Positions 22,340-33,426 of a stretch of DNA of 64,000 nt are shown piece by piece; within the stretch, counting starts at the first letter, position 1; every line of letters starts with the position of its first letter. The notes beneath the pieces were generated by a model. It made no database searches. It was not told the DNA's origin and saw only the letters and a list, made by a program, of their open reading frames with translations. This stretch comes from Ryuthela nishihirai. Its lineage: Eukaryota > Arthropoda > Arachnida > Araneae > Heptathelidae. The stretch lies in NCBI GenBank assembly GCA_038380435.1, contig JAWZYU010000005.1:40012001-40076000 (forward strand), read 5' to 3'. The position numbers and the translations under genes are program-made.

Positions 22340-23793
22340 CACCGAAGAGCCAAAACATTATGACCACCTACATAATATGATGTTAGTTCTCCACGTTCCG
22401 CCAAAACAGCTCTTGCCCGGCGAGGCATGGATGCTACAAGATTTCTAAAGGTGTCTTGTGGTATCTGGTACCAACACGTTAAAAGCAGATCCTTTAACTC
22501 TTGTAAATTACATGGGTTAAGGATTACATGGGTTTGTAATTACATGGGTTAAGGATTACATGGGTTTGTAATTACATGGGTTAAGGATTACTCTTGTAAG
22601 TTACATGGTTGAGCCGCAGCAGATTGGATATTCTGCTCCAACACAAACCACAGATGCTCGATTGGATTGATGTCTGGGGAATTTGGAGGCCAGGAAAATA
22701 CCTGAAAGTCTTTCTCATGTTCCACAAACCATTCTCGAACAGTCCAGGCAGTGCATAAATCTGAAGAGATGAAATATAGATCAAAAAGATGAAAAATAAA
22801 TCTCAAAAGATGAAATATAGATCTACATTTCATCTTTGAACTCGAAGGACCCATCGCAACCAAAATTCCACATATTAGTGATCTACGACCCAACTGTGGC
22901 ATGGCGCATTATCCTGCTGAAAGAAGGCACTACTAATGGGATATACCGTTGCCATGAAAGGATGTACCTGGTCTGCAATGATATTTAGGTAGGTAGTAGA
23001 CATCACAGTTTCCTGCACATGAATGACTGGACCCAAGGTTTCCCCGAAAAGCAGTGCTCAAAGCATTACACTTCCTCCACCGGCTTGTTCTCGTCCCACA
23101 GTGCATCTGGTGCCAATACTTCCCCAGGTAAATGATGCACACATACCTGGTCATCCACATGGTATAACAGGAAACGAGAATCATCGGACTAGACGACCTT
23201 CTTCCAACTATTCAAGGTCAAGTTTTGATGCTCGTGTGCACATTGTAGATGCTTTCGACGATGAACCGAGGCTAGCATGGGCAATCGGAGTAGCCTGTGG
23301 CTATGTAGCTCCATTTTCAGCGGAGTTCGATGTACTGTGTGTTTTGATAATTACTCCCATCACCAGCATTCAAATTACGGGCGAGGTGCGCCACAGTATC
23401 CCTTCTGTTGGCTCGTACCATACGGGATAGCCTTTGCTCTCCTCTAGCATCGATGAGACATGGTCAGCCCACACCTTGCCGGCAGTTGTGGTTTTTCCCT
23501 CCTCGGACCACTTTTTAAAGATACTAACCACGGCTGACCGTGAGCACCTCAAAAGCCTTGCCATCTCGGAAATGCTCTGACCCAGTCGTCTGGCCATTAC
23601 AATTTGGCCTTTGTCAAAAACTCAGTTAAGTCCGCTGCCTTTCCCATTTGATGAACAAGAATAACACTGATTAACAGAGTTCAGTATCAGGTGTTATTTA
23701 TACCGTTTCATGACCTTGACCCGTGCCATCGTTTATTTGCAGCTGCTTCGATTTTGATAAAGACGTGCTGGTCATGTTTTGGGTTTTTGGTGT
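22340..23793 (-). mobile_element. Tc1-like DNA transposon, interrupted
   Basis: Imperfect inverted ends CACCGAAGAGCCAAAACAT and CACCAAAAACCCAAAACAT are flanked by TA at 22338-22339 and 23794-23795. The minus-strand transposase shows the HTH part [20 protein letters not shown] near 23597, a second HTH-like part, WSDDSRF-like sequence near 23190, FQQDNAPCHS near 22920 (second Asp) and PDINPIEHLW near 22665 (third acidic residue), ending VASMPRRARAVL near 22440. Two lesions stand out: a 32-bp tandem triplication (about 22500-22600) and a 133-bp insertion of AGGTCA repeat (22760-22892) just after the second catalytic Asp. Confidence 0.85.
22760..22892 (-). repeat. AGGTCA-repeat unit inserted in a Tc1 transposase
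   Basis: The reverse complement contains GGGTCGTAGATCACTAAT, GGTTGCGATGGGTCCTTCGA and GTTCAAAGATGAAAT, matching arrays 2 and 3. It splits the transposase between the CHS and AWTV residues. Confidence 0.7.
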
Positions 23794-23795
23794 AA

Positions 23796-24194
23796 ATGGA
23801 TGTACGTATCAATCGGTTTTAAATAAAATTAAATGAATACAGAAAAATAATCTAAATAACATTAGTAAATTCCATAAGCATGGCATTAATGAAAGCCAAT
23901 TTGGCAATAGTTTTCCTTACCTGAGCATTTTACCAGTCGACTTGTTATATATTTATATAACTACAATTGTGGACAAAAGCCAAGTTACAAATGTAAAAGT
24001 TGATAGATCAGCTTAACGACTGGCTAGAATTTAATGAAATTCGGTAGAGTGGTTGATATGATCGTGGCAAAGCACATATGCAAAAAGCAATGCCACGTGA
24101 ATAGTGCTTGTAAAGGCACATGCAAACAGCTTCGCACATAAGGCAAGCTATAACAGAGAGCACAGATATGTCTTTAATCATACCTCTCACGCTT
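23796..24194. other. No feature recognised
   Basis: A+T-rich spacer between two Tc1 relics. Confidence 0.3.
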
Positions 24195-25232
24195 CAAAGC
24201 CTATTAGCTTGCAAGAGGTGTTCGAGAAGATGCAGACGAACACTTGGAGAATTCAGAGAAGTGGTTAGCCGTTGGTACGATGTTGGCAGGAGAGACCAAG
24301 CTGCAGAAACCAGAGCGCAATCTCTCGGATGGTCATCTCCATACTATGGCGCCAATATGAGGAATCTGGAAAGTCTTGATGACCAGTTCTGGGCTGGCCA
24401 AGTACAACATACATACCATAGTAGGACAGATATCTAGCCTTAACAGCGAGAAGGGTGGGGAGATGACAGCCAGATACTGTGGAGCTCACCTGTGCTTCAG
24501 ACGTGATGGTGTTATGGAGAATTGTGTCCAGGTGACTTTGGGAAAGGGATCTTTAGGTTGGGAGACCGATGGGGTGCCTCCCCCTCGCCCTCTCTTCTCA
24601 GAAGAAAGCTAGAAGGACTTGGTGCCGGCAGCATCACAACAGGTGAGCACCAGAGCAGTGAGTGCATGTGCTCTCCACCGACGAGTCCTTTTTCAGTCTT
24701 ACTATGGATTCATGACGTGTGCTAATCTGGAGAGAATGCAGAATGTGCAACCATCCCTGCAACATACGGGAATGAGACCACTGTGGAGGAGGAAGTCTTC
24801 TGGTGTGGGGAGAAATAATGCTGGATGGCCATACGCCACTCCATGTGTTTGAGGGTGGTACTGTGAGTGCAGAAAGGTACATAGAGGAGATTCTTTAGTC
24901 CTATAGACAGCTTTTTAGGGATGCATTTTGATTGATGATAATGCTCGTCTTATAAGGTTTGACTGGTAGATGATTACTTTAAGAATTAGGATATCCACAG
25001 GATGGAGTGGCCAGCCAAATCCCTTTATCTTAATCCTGTTCAGGATATCTGGGACACCCTGGGGAGACGCATTGGTGCTCTTCATCCCCTCCCAGAAGCC
25101 ACCTAGAGCTGCTATCTGTACTAACAGAACAATGGTGTTTATTGTCATCTGACCTCATCCATCATCTTGTCACCAGTAGGCATGATCGTTGTGCAGCATG
25201 CATGGCTGTCAAGAACGATTATACTCACTACT
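24195..25232 (+). pseudogene. Tc1-like transposase relic
   Basis: Recognisable pieces of a mariner/Tc1-family transposase: FSLTMDS/RVLIWRE around 24690-24740 (first Asp region), the turn SLLVWGEIMLDG near 24800, LIDDNAR near 24933 (second Asp), SLYLNPVQDIWDTLGRRIG near 25020-25070 (third acidic position occupied by Asp within the usual N-P-x-E/D-x-x-W frame) and the C-terminal LSSDLIHHLVTS and CAACMAVKNDYTHY ending near 25232. The C-terminus resembles that of the Tc1 copies at 42440 and 49085, so these are related lineages. Many frameshifts; inverted ends not identified. Confidence 0.7.
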
Positions 25233-25256
25233 GATCACCGGTCTTCATCCATTTAC

Positions 25257-25553
25257 AGCTTCGAGTTCCGCGTGGGCCAGCAATGAGATTTATCTGTGCA
25301 AAGAAAACATTCGAAGCGTCGTCGCCACCGTCGGATGACACATTAAGCGGTGGTCAGTGTGCGGGAGAGCCATACCCTGTGCACGTTGAAGAACGTCTTG
25401 ACAAGGCGCTCCCATATGTCTCTCAATAGCTGTCCAGTGCCCCCCTCCCCGCCCCTCTAACCTTCACTGAGTCCTTGGGGTCTTTCTGACCTGGCCATTT
25501 AGTCCAATGTGTACAAAAAAGTGCCACTCAGATGAAAACCAACATAACCTAAA
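25257..25553 (+). mobile_element. SINE-A, 5'-truncated and diverged
   Basis: Begins within the T arm (GCTTCGAGTTCC), then CAGCAATGAGATTTATCT, GGGAGAGCCATACCCTGTG and GACCTGGCCATTTAGTCC, ending AACATAACC. The tRNA D arm is missing. Confidence 0.75.
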
Positions 25554-26296
25554 TCGATTCGCAGCATCATAATAAAAACGCAGAAAAGCTGAAAACGAGG
25601 AAATAATGTTAAATAGTGGTTTGATTTACATCAGTGGAACGGCCATTTCAAAAGCGCGATCTACCCCTAAAATTATATTTGCATTCACAGCCTCAACTAG
25701 AACATTAACATTAGGCATTCATTTATCACCTGATGATACGAATTTTCAAAAAAATATCAAATATGCATCATAAGTAAAAACAAAGATAAAATGAGATTGT
25801 AAGTGGAGTCTATAAGAAATGTAAAATTTTGAGAAATATAAAAACAAAAAAACTGATTTGTGCATCTGTACGAGAGAGTTAAAACCATCCACGCATAAAG
25901 GTGCTCTTTGGTATATAACCCATTGAGTTACTTTTGGTATAAATCCTTTTATCGTAGATCTTGAATACGTTCAAACTATATACTCATCATTACCATATGA
26001 CAAACAAAAAATTCCAATATCATCAGGAGATCAAAATCGTTTATACTGAGAAGGCAGTTCTTTAACCTCTTCAAAGAGATCGATATATATATGTCTGTGT
26101 TTGAACTTATTATATTTTCATTATTTAGAGGATATTTATATTCAAGCTAGTGTTTAACTGTCTCTCCAATTAACACCACACAGAGATAAAAACTCTTCAA
26201 CACAACAACATCGTTTAATGTTGCGGTTAAAGGTGAACTAGGAAAGATTATTCGTCATCTGGTAAGAATGAAAGGGAAAAGGAAAATGCCATAAAG
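25554..26296. other. No feature recognised
   Basis: A+T-rich DNA between two SINE-A copies. Confidence 0.3.
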
Positions 26297-26307
26297 CTTT
26301 TGAGGTT

Positions 26308-26687
26308 GGGAGGGGCTCAGTCGGTAGCGCGCCAGGCTCGTAATCTGTAGTTTCCAGGTTCGAGTTCCAGCTGGGTCAGCGTTGAGATTTATCTCCGAAA
26401 AATTCCCCGCCCTGCCCATAGTCAGTAGGGGACACCGATGGGCTTGGAAAGGCCGCCGTCCGTCGGATGGGACGTTAGGCCGTGGACCCGTGTGCAGGAG
26501 AGCCATACCCTGTGCACGTTAAAGAACACGCTGGATGGCCTTGACGGAAGGCTGCCATCTGTCTCCCAACAGCTATTCCAGTGGGTCCCCTCCCCCAACA
26601 TTCTCTGAGCCTTCGGGGTCCATGTGACCTGGCCATTTAGCCCATGGTGTGCAAAAAAGTGCCGCTCAGAGGTAAAACAACCCAACC
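26308..26687 (+). mobile_element. SINE-A, full-length, with 11-bp target duplications
   Basis: Best reference copy. Head GGGAGGGGCTCAGTCGGTAG, CGCGCCAGGCTCGTAATCTG and GGTTCGAGTTCC resembles elongator tRNA-Met, with the anticodon position reading CGT. The body is about 300 bp, then CTCAGAGGTAAAACAACCCAACCC. The perfect duplication CTTTTGAGGTT lies at 26297-26307 and 26688-26698. Antisense ORFs across it (for example 26255-26685) are products of the SINE sequence, not genes. Confidence 0.93.
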
Positions 26688-26698
26688 CTTTTGAGGTT

Positions 26699-28199
26699 AA
26701 ATTTAATTGAACAATGTCAGGGACTACAAATCAGTCGATCTGTTGACAATTACTGAGAGAGAAGAGAAAGGTTGTGAATGGTAGAGCAGGAACATCATTG
26801 GATCCTGGCCTAGAATTGGAAGAATCTTTAAAAAGAACTGAATAGACAAGTTTTAAACACTCTTCAAGAATTTTATTTTCTTTCATAAAGGAATCAATTT
26901 AATCATAAACTGTTCATTCTTTTATCCCGAAACTGTTTTGCCCAGTGTAGGTAAAATGTTTCACAATCCATCAGGCTTTGTGACATATTAAATTAAAATT
27001 GTCTCTCCAAAGAAAACCGATTTCTCCCTTGGGAATCTGTGAAAGGTTACGTCGATGGGATGTCTTTGTTTTGCACTCCGCAGAGAAATGGGCAGCTTCC
27101 AATTTTGTGTACCTAAGAAATTGCTCTGAAGCGTCTGTTCTCAAAGGCGGTGCTCAGTGCTCAATATCTACCACGTGTTAGTGAAAGGCTGCATCGAACT
27201 TGCATCATCCTTCGGGTTATGTATTCCTCTTTTGACAAAAGAAAATGTTCAGCAGTTCGTCCAACTGCTCCGGGATGCTGACATCGCTACTGATGCGGCA
27301 TGAATTGCAATTACAATGCTAACAGACCTCCCAGTGAGTCTCGTGTCGCTACGAACCGACGTTAATTACTTTCTTCACTCGCATACCGCAACGGTCCTCG
27401 TAAATTCGGCATTTTTTTCTGTTTTTTAATCATGCCTGTTCCTGAGTTGATTAACTCGACCTACAACACAGCGCTGTTGAAGACGAAAGATTCATCGAAA
27501 CGATGAAGGGGAAAGTCTTCACAGGAACATAGCTCGATGTTTCAATATAACTTGCAATTCTGTGTCACTGAAATGCAGGAAGAAGAAAACGAGTCTTTTG
27601 AAATTAATAAGTTTTTGAAACCGTTGCTGAAAAAAATACGCTTCGTAAATTAAACACGTCTAGTAAGTAATTTTGAGAAAGAGACTATTGGATATGGATT
27701 CTAAAATTACAAAGAAAATAAAGGGCAAAAATGACAAGGATATATATAATCCATAGAGATGTACGAACTGCAAAATTCCAGTTGGATGCGAATATTTCCA
27801 AAATCCACAATAAACATGCTCAAGGTTTCGGAAAGACATATTTCCGTAATGAACTGAAATCTGCTGATTGCAACAAATGCATAATACGCGTATAATACTA
27901 TCTGAGCTATAAAGCAATGCTTATCGTATGTACAGTTGATTGCAAGTGACCCACAGGCGATGCTACTGTTACAAATTAAATAAATGAGCACTGAGCGTGA
28001 GTTCAAGTAAATATATGACGATGATAATTACAAAACAATGCAATTTATTACAAAAGCATGGATCAAATTATTTATACAAACTAAGTCAACCGACACGAAA
28101 TTCTAGATCAATATAAAGATAAACTTTCAAAGAATCCATTATCTTATTTCTATTCACACCCAAATCAGAAAACAAGGATAATATCATTCGATGAACAGT
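26699..28199. other. No gene recognised
   Basis: 27000-27550 has somewhat higher G+C with short ORFs. 27660-28006 has overlapping hydrophobic minus ORFs typical of A+T-rich DNA. No motif or splice pair convinced me. Confidence 0.3.
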
Positions 28200-28775
28200 A
28201 ACATCATGCTTGTAAACAAATTTGCAATCTATTGAGAATAGCCTTACCAATTCTTATAAACAAACTGAATACTATCATACATCAAGTAATAATCTCTTCC
28301 TACAGAAAAGTTAACACTAGCTCTGTCTATTCGACTAACGTTTACCTCTTCATTTTTTTATTGTCAATGTCCCTTGTCTAATTTCATGTTCATTTTTTGT
28401 TCATCAATGTCCCTTGTCTAATTTAATGTTCATTTTTTATTGTCAATGTCCCTTGTCTAACTTTCACTTCAGGCGTAAACCATTCTTATTTTCCTTGTTA
28501 ATTCACTAGTAGGATTTACACAAACTATTTAACCTCCAACGCACTCACCACATAAAATACTCTTTTTTTAACCACTTTTTTCGTGTACAGACTGAGACTA
28601 ACTATGTCTCCTTTCACATATCAACAACGCCAACGTAACAATTCTATCGTTCTTATTTTTCAGTTAGGTTCTTCGTTCCAATTCGTTGGTGACGTAATTC
28701 TCACGCAGAAGCATACGTGAGAGTTCACGACACGTTTATCATAAATTCATTGCAGCACGTTCATCTGTCGTAACA
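28200..28775 (-). mobile_element. Gypsy-type LTR (left boundary uncertain)
   Basis: On the minus strand the sequence starts TGTTACGACAGATG at 28775, directly after a polypurine tract (28776-28790, AAGGAGGGGGCAG-like) that follows the end of an integrase frame. That is the standard junction of a Ty3/Gypsy pol gene with its 3' LTR. The far end cannot be fixed, because I see neither the partner LTR nor a target duplication. A threefold 40-bp repeat (28351-28466) lies inside. Confidence 0.6.
28351..28466 (+). repeat. 40-bp tandem repeat, three copies
   Basis: Units starting 28351, 28391 and 28431 share CATTTTTTATTGTCAATGTC and CCTTGTCTAATTT. They sit inside the LTR-like region. Confidence 0.85.
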
Positions 28776-28795
28776 CTGCCCCCTCCTTAAGTCTT

Positions 28796-28998
28796 GTTTG
28801 TCCCGATTATTCTGGATTCTGAAGCTTCTTCAGTTCTTCGACGAAACGGGGCCAAACGATCCACATGAACGCCTTGCACTTTGTAATTGGACATCGACGA
28901 ATGCGATACAGCACGTCGTTAATCCTGTTAACTACCGTATATGGACCTTCCCAAGGTTTCTGAAGTTTTGGAGAAAGTCAATTCTTTCTATGTGGATT
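28796..28998 (-). pseudogene. Gypsy integrase C-terminus
   Basis: The minus frame reads NPHRKN, stop, LSPKLQKPWEGPYTVVNRIN, then DVLYRIRRCP and WPRFVEELKKL. The sequence W-x-GPY-x-V-x-x-RIND-x-x-Y-x-I is the GPY/F module at the end of Ty3/Gypsy integrases, which is followed by a short tail before the LTR. The frame is cut at 28998 by the 3' end of the minus-strand LINE, leaving only this last part of pol. Confidence 0.75.
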
Positions 28999-29227
28999 GT
29001 ACAAAAAAAAAATCTGAATAGTTCAGTTTTATTATAATAATAAGGTTACAAACAACAAATATTTGTAATACTCTTATTAACCCAAGAGCATCTAAGTTCA
29101 TGTAGGTTAATTTACAAATTATTTAAATACATAATTTTGGCAACACTAACACTCAACTTTACATAAAGAAAAAAAAATATATATATACAAAAACAACACA
29201 GAATTTACAAAAACGAATTATTTTTTT

Positions 29228-31021
29228 TTACTTTAACACTGAAAACAGGCTGTCAGCATTTGTAATGGTCATTAGATAATTAGCAGTGAGAGATCTGAAA
29301 TGCATAAAATTAGTTTCATTTCGAATTATAATCGGTAAAGTATTAAAAATTTTAGGGGCCAAATAATCAAAGTGTTTGTGCATAATTTCTTTATTTGCAA
29401 GTGGTAACAGAAACCTTTTCCCATTATCTCGCATAGAATAATTTGAATAATGCAGCACGGCATTATTGTTTTTAAAGAAGCAATTTAATGTTCTATAAAC
29501 AAATAAATGTCTCAGTGGAAATACACCTGAAATGGTATACTTACAAAAGATGGTAACAGTTTTATATTTATTTGGTAAAATTTGAAATATAAATTTATTT
29601 TGCATTGAGATTAGACTCCTTAATGATGAAATGTATGTTCCTCCCCAACTTGTAATACCATACTGTATAGCAGACTGGACCCAAGATTTGTATAACATTA
29701 TTAACATTTTATTACTGAGGATTTTTTTAAATAATAAAATTTATATAACATCTGTCTAAGTGTGTTTGTTAGTTTTCCAATATGCATTTTCCAACTTAGG
29801 GAGCTATCAATATAAACGCCTAGGTATAGTAGACTTTGAACCTGTTCAATTTCTTCACAGCAACAAGCTGAGTAATTATTGCATGAAAATATATGCAATT
29901 TTAATTTAATGAAATTTGGATTGTATGATTTCTTTTTTAGGTTAAATAGAATATACTTAGTCTTTTTCGCATTTAAATGAAATCCATTTAAATCCAACCA
30001 TTTCATCACACATTTTAGATCAGTGTTCATGTTATAAAGGAGATTTTCCAGTGAATCAGCACATAAAGTTAATGATGTGTCATCTGCAAAAGTGTTAATA
30101 TAGCTATTTATTTTTAATTTACACATATCATTTATGAATATCAGAAACAAGGTTGGTCCCAGGACTGAACCTTGTGGTACGCCACATGAAATATGTTTTG
30201 GGTTACAAATTGTATTAAAAAGACTAACACATTGCGTTCTGTGCTGTAAGTAGTCTTTAAACCATTTTAATACAACACCACGAATGCCAATATTTTCTAG
30301 TTTGCTAATTAAAATTTCGTGATCAACGGTGTCGAAAGCTTTCTCCAAGTCCATAAATACGGATAGAGTAAATTGATTATTGTCTATGGAATGAAACACG
30401 TATAATTCAAAAATTTATACTTTCACGTATAATTCAAAATGCAGTTTCTGTACCTCTACCCTTCCTAAACCCAAATTGGTTTTCAGAGAGAAAATTAAAA
30501 CTATCTAAGAAATTTATCAGTCTATTATTAACTAGTTTTTCTAATATTTTTGAAAATATTGGGAGAAGAGATATCGGTCGATAATTCTTAAAATCATTTT
30601 TATTTCCCTTTTTGTAAACTGGAATTACAATAGCTTTCTTCATTAAATCTGGAAAAGTGCCAGTTTCGAAGGATAAATTACAAATGTGAACCAATGGTTG
30701 AATCAAGTTAAAAGAACATTTTTTAACAGCAATAATGGAAATATTGTCATACCCATCAGATTTTTTATTTTTAAATCCTTTTATAATGTCAGTCAATTCC
30801 TTTCTACAAGTTGGAGCTAAAAACATGGATTTGACCTTTTTACTCATATGGCTATTTTGATTACTTACAATCCTATTCTTTGACAGATATACTGCTATAT
30901 TTACAAAGTATTCATTAAATTGGTTTGCCAATAACTTAGCATTTTCAGTTGAATCAGAACCACTTTCTAATTCTGGATATTTATTTTCTACCTTCTTCTG
31001 ATTTATTATCTCTCTTATCAA
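29228..31021 (-). pseudogene. CR1-like reverse transcriptase and C-terminal domain
   Basis: Three ORF pieces read right to left. 31021-30434: pre-RT and RT blocks with AIVIPVYKKGNKNDFKNYRP, ISLLPIFSKILEKL and ENQFGFRKGRGTE. 30399-29701: FMDLEKAFDTVDH, CGVPQGSVLGP, the catalytic FADDTSL near 30075, and LGVYIDSSLSWKMHI. 29707-29228: post-RT SWVQSAIQYGITSWGG. The catalytic Asp pair is intact. A frameshift and an imperfect 27-bp duplication at 30397-30439 break the ORF, and another shift lies at 29701-29707. Confidence 0.85.
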
Positions 31022-31173
31022 TTTCCACTGCTTTGATATATTTCCATCACAATTTTGAAACTTAGTTGCAAGGAAACTGTTTTTTGCATCTCGTATCTTA
31101 TAGTTTATTTGATTTCTAAAATGTTTAAAGCTACTTTCGTAAGCTTCATCTAATGGGTATTTTTTGTGTTTTT

Positions 31174-32220
31174 TTATATGGGCTTATCTCTTTCTTTTAA
31201 TAAGTTCAGAATTTCAGAAGTAATCCATGGCTTTGCTGATTGTGATTTATTCTGAATTTTTCTTTCTCTAGTTGAATCTTTAATTATGAGATTAAATGTG
31301 GTTAAAAATTTATTATATGCTTCATTGGCATCATTAAGAGTTAATACCTCGTCCCAGGAACATTCACTTAAAAGCCTGTTCAATAAAGTATAGTCTATGT
31401 AGTGATAAAGAATAGGCTCTGTATAATTATCACACTGAATATTCATATTATTGTTAAAATTAACTGTTAAGGCAATGGGATAATGCTCAGTCACTGCTAA
31501 TTTAACAATACTACTCTTGAATGAACTTTCGATTTTGCTTTTAACAAAAATGTGATCTAAACAAGTAGAAGCTATCATACTTTCTCTGGTCGGTGAATTT
31601 ATGAAACTTTGAAAGCCATTTGATGACAACAAATTTAATTATTCATTTGTGTATTGATCATTTCCTAGTATATCTATATTTCAATCACCAACTACAACAA
31701 CTTCGCTTTTATTATCAAATGAGAAGAGTAGTTCCTGAAATTCTATTGGGAAGGTGGTAAGTCGGATACAAAGAGATCTATAGATACATTCGAAATATTG
31801 CTGATAATTTTCCAGATAAATAGCAATTTATTCAGCTGAACTTATATCATTAAATGCAATTTGCTTGACTATTAAGGAACTTTTAACGTAACAAAGTATC
31901 CCACCAGATTTATTGTAATCTCTACAACAATGGAACATATGATAACCATCTATTTGATACAAATTTAACTCATATGGCTTGATCCATATTTCAGAAAGTA
32001 TTAAAATATCCGTCTTACTATTTAAATATTCAAGAATAGCTTCTAGCTGTTCAAATTTATTTCTTAAACTTCGGATGTTAAAATGTAAAATTTTTAAACT
32101 TGAAAAATTTCCAGAATTAAAGAAACACAGTAATTCTTTGATGTCGTTACAGATCACAGAACATGGCATGGGTTCAACAGAACTAAAAGGTGAAATATTT
32201 TCAGCAGCCATCTTGTTCAT
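31174..32220 (-). pseudogene. CR1-like AP endonuclease domain
   Basis: ORF2 starts near 32220 (MNKMAAEN). The endonuclease shows LHFNIRSLRNKFEQLE near 32090, ILSEIWIK near 31990 with the catalytic Glu, and KSGGILCYVK near 31910. Then, after damage at 31632-31828, come LDHIFVK near 31555 and TEHYPIAL near 31485, corresponding to the Asp-His end of the fold. In the damaged gap the GDxNIDI region reads VVVGD near 31690. Stops there inactivate it. Confidence 0.8.
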
Positions 32221-32383
32221 TTAACATATTTAGGTCATTGTCATCTCTGATCCGCCAAATTTTGGATCTTTCACTTTTCCGGATGAAAACTTTTCCATTT
32301 TTCACCCAAACGAATTTATATCTATTTTTTAATTTAAATTGCTTAGCATTATACAATAAATTTTTAGTACTAGGAATTAGATG

Positions 32384-32790
32384 TTAATTTAAAAATAATC
32401 TTAACTCCTTAAAATCAGGATTAATGTCAGTACTTTTTAAAGGAAATTTAGATTTTTTGTTGCATTCTAGCCAATTGTCTCTTATTTCTTTCGTTTTTAG
32501 TTTCACAATAATGGGTTTAATTTTGTCTCTGTTAATTGCAGGAACTCGATGAGCCTCCTGAATATCATCATTACTCACCTTTACTTGAATTTTGCTAGCA
32601 ATTTTCTTAACAATGGCCAGAACATTCTCGCCTGGAATTTCTGGAACATCTAAAATTTCGAAGTCCTGGTTTCGCGAATACTGCTGCAGTTCATGTAAAT
32701 CATTTCGTAGTTCTTTCAGTTCTGCCTCTTACTTTGCAGTTCGACACTGCAACTCAAGGTTAAGCTCTTTCAGGTCCGAAACTTCCATTT
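32384..32790 (-). pseudogene. LINE ORF1 C-terminal part (coiled coil plus FP-like domain)
   Basis: Minus frame with one stop near 32730: heptad-like LKELRNDLHELQQYSRNQD near 32705-32650, ILDVPEIPGENVLAIV, then SNDDIQEAHRVPA and KPIIVKLKTKEIRDNWL near 32470. This matches the L1/CR1-like ORF1 pattern of a coiled coil followed by the YSRxxxxEIxGIPE motif and a baculovirus FP25-like RNA-binding domain. The N-terminal PHD-type finger seen in copy 2 (41380-41570) is missing here. Confidence 0.7.
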
Positions 32791-32864
32791 AGATATTTCA
32801 TTTCAACCCCGTGTATCATCAATCCTGGTTAAAAAATGAAGTCCATTATCCATATTAAAAAATC

Positions 32865-32903
32865 AAGTCCGGTATTGTGACTGAAGTCGACAATACCGGA
32901 CTT
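32865..32903. repeat. 14-bp perfect inverted repeat
   Basis: AAGTCCGGTATTGT at 32865-32878 and its reverse complement at 32890-32903, with an 11-base loop. It lies in the 5' part of the CR1-like element. Confidence 0.8.
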
Positions 32904-32999
32904 TGATTGAAACCATCTTGATTTCCGGCGTCATCACCTTCGCCCCACAAACTTCCCCGATTTTGCTCGAAATATTCTATCTAATTGTGGCGCCATCCA

Positions 33000-33390
33000 T
33001 GGAGAAATTTGGACACTGACACAGGATCGCTGACATTTTTCGTTTAGGGGCATTTGCAACAACCTATTTGTGTGAAAAGAAGTTCTCATCTGTTACGGCA
33101 ATTAAAAACAAGTATCGCTATTAGCTTGAAATAGAAACGGCTCTCCGAGTTGCAGGACGTCATTGGAGCCAAGAATCCATAAACTTATTTCAAAGAAGCA
33201 GCAACATATATCACATTAATAATTTTGTTATAATTAAACAAGTGCATTTCATATTAATAAAATGCAACTTTTATGATCATTATTTTATACCTGTTTGTAC
33301 CTTTTTAAAAAAATTCATATTAGTGGTCCGCGGGATTCAAAATTGTGAGCTTAGTGGTCCGTGAGGTCCAAAAGATCGTGAGGACCGCTG
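33000..33390 (+). mobile_element. hAT transposon 3' end
   Basis: Plus frame: FATTYLCEKKFSSVTAIKNK, a stop, then LEIETALRV near 33055-33150. This is the conserved C-terminal dimerisation segment of hAT transposases (the 'LCExxFSxLTxIKxKYRxxLxIExxLRV' pattern). After it come two GTGGTCCG blocks and the terminal GAGGACCGCTG at 33380-33390, which resembles the subterminal and terminal sequence of hAT elements. The 5' part of the element is gone. Confidence 0.75.
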
Positions 33391-33426
33391 GCATAAACCA
33401 ACTATTTCACAAGTCACTGTTTTATA

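Larger units (their letters stand above)
28999..32990 (-). mobile_element. CR1-like LINE inserted in the Gypsy element (copy 1)
   Basis: Minus-strand, about 4 kb, coding ORF1 C-terminal part, endonuclease and reverse transcriptase in order from right to left, with a 3' end AATAAAACTGAACTATTCAG plus a T/A run at 28999-29010 abutting Gypsy integrase sequence. Degenerate but well conserved; the closest relative in the window is 36397-41590. The 5' end is truncated near 32990 against a hAT remnant. Confidence 0.85.

Noticed and set aside
26255..26685. Minus ORFs of 83-87 codons (also at 21400, 41874, 43656, 47263)
   Set aside because: The same peptide (FTSERHFFAHHGLNGQ) recurs wherever SINE-A occurs, so these are antisense translations of the SINE.
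27660..28006. Hydrophobic minus ORFs as a membrane protein
   Set aside because: Two overlapping frames with similar Phe/Ile/Tyr-rich composition are typical of A+T-rich non-coding DNA.
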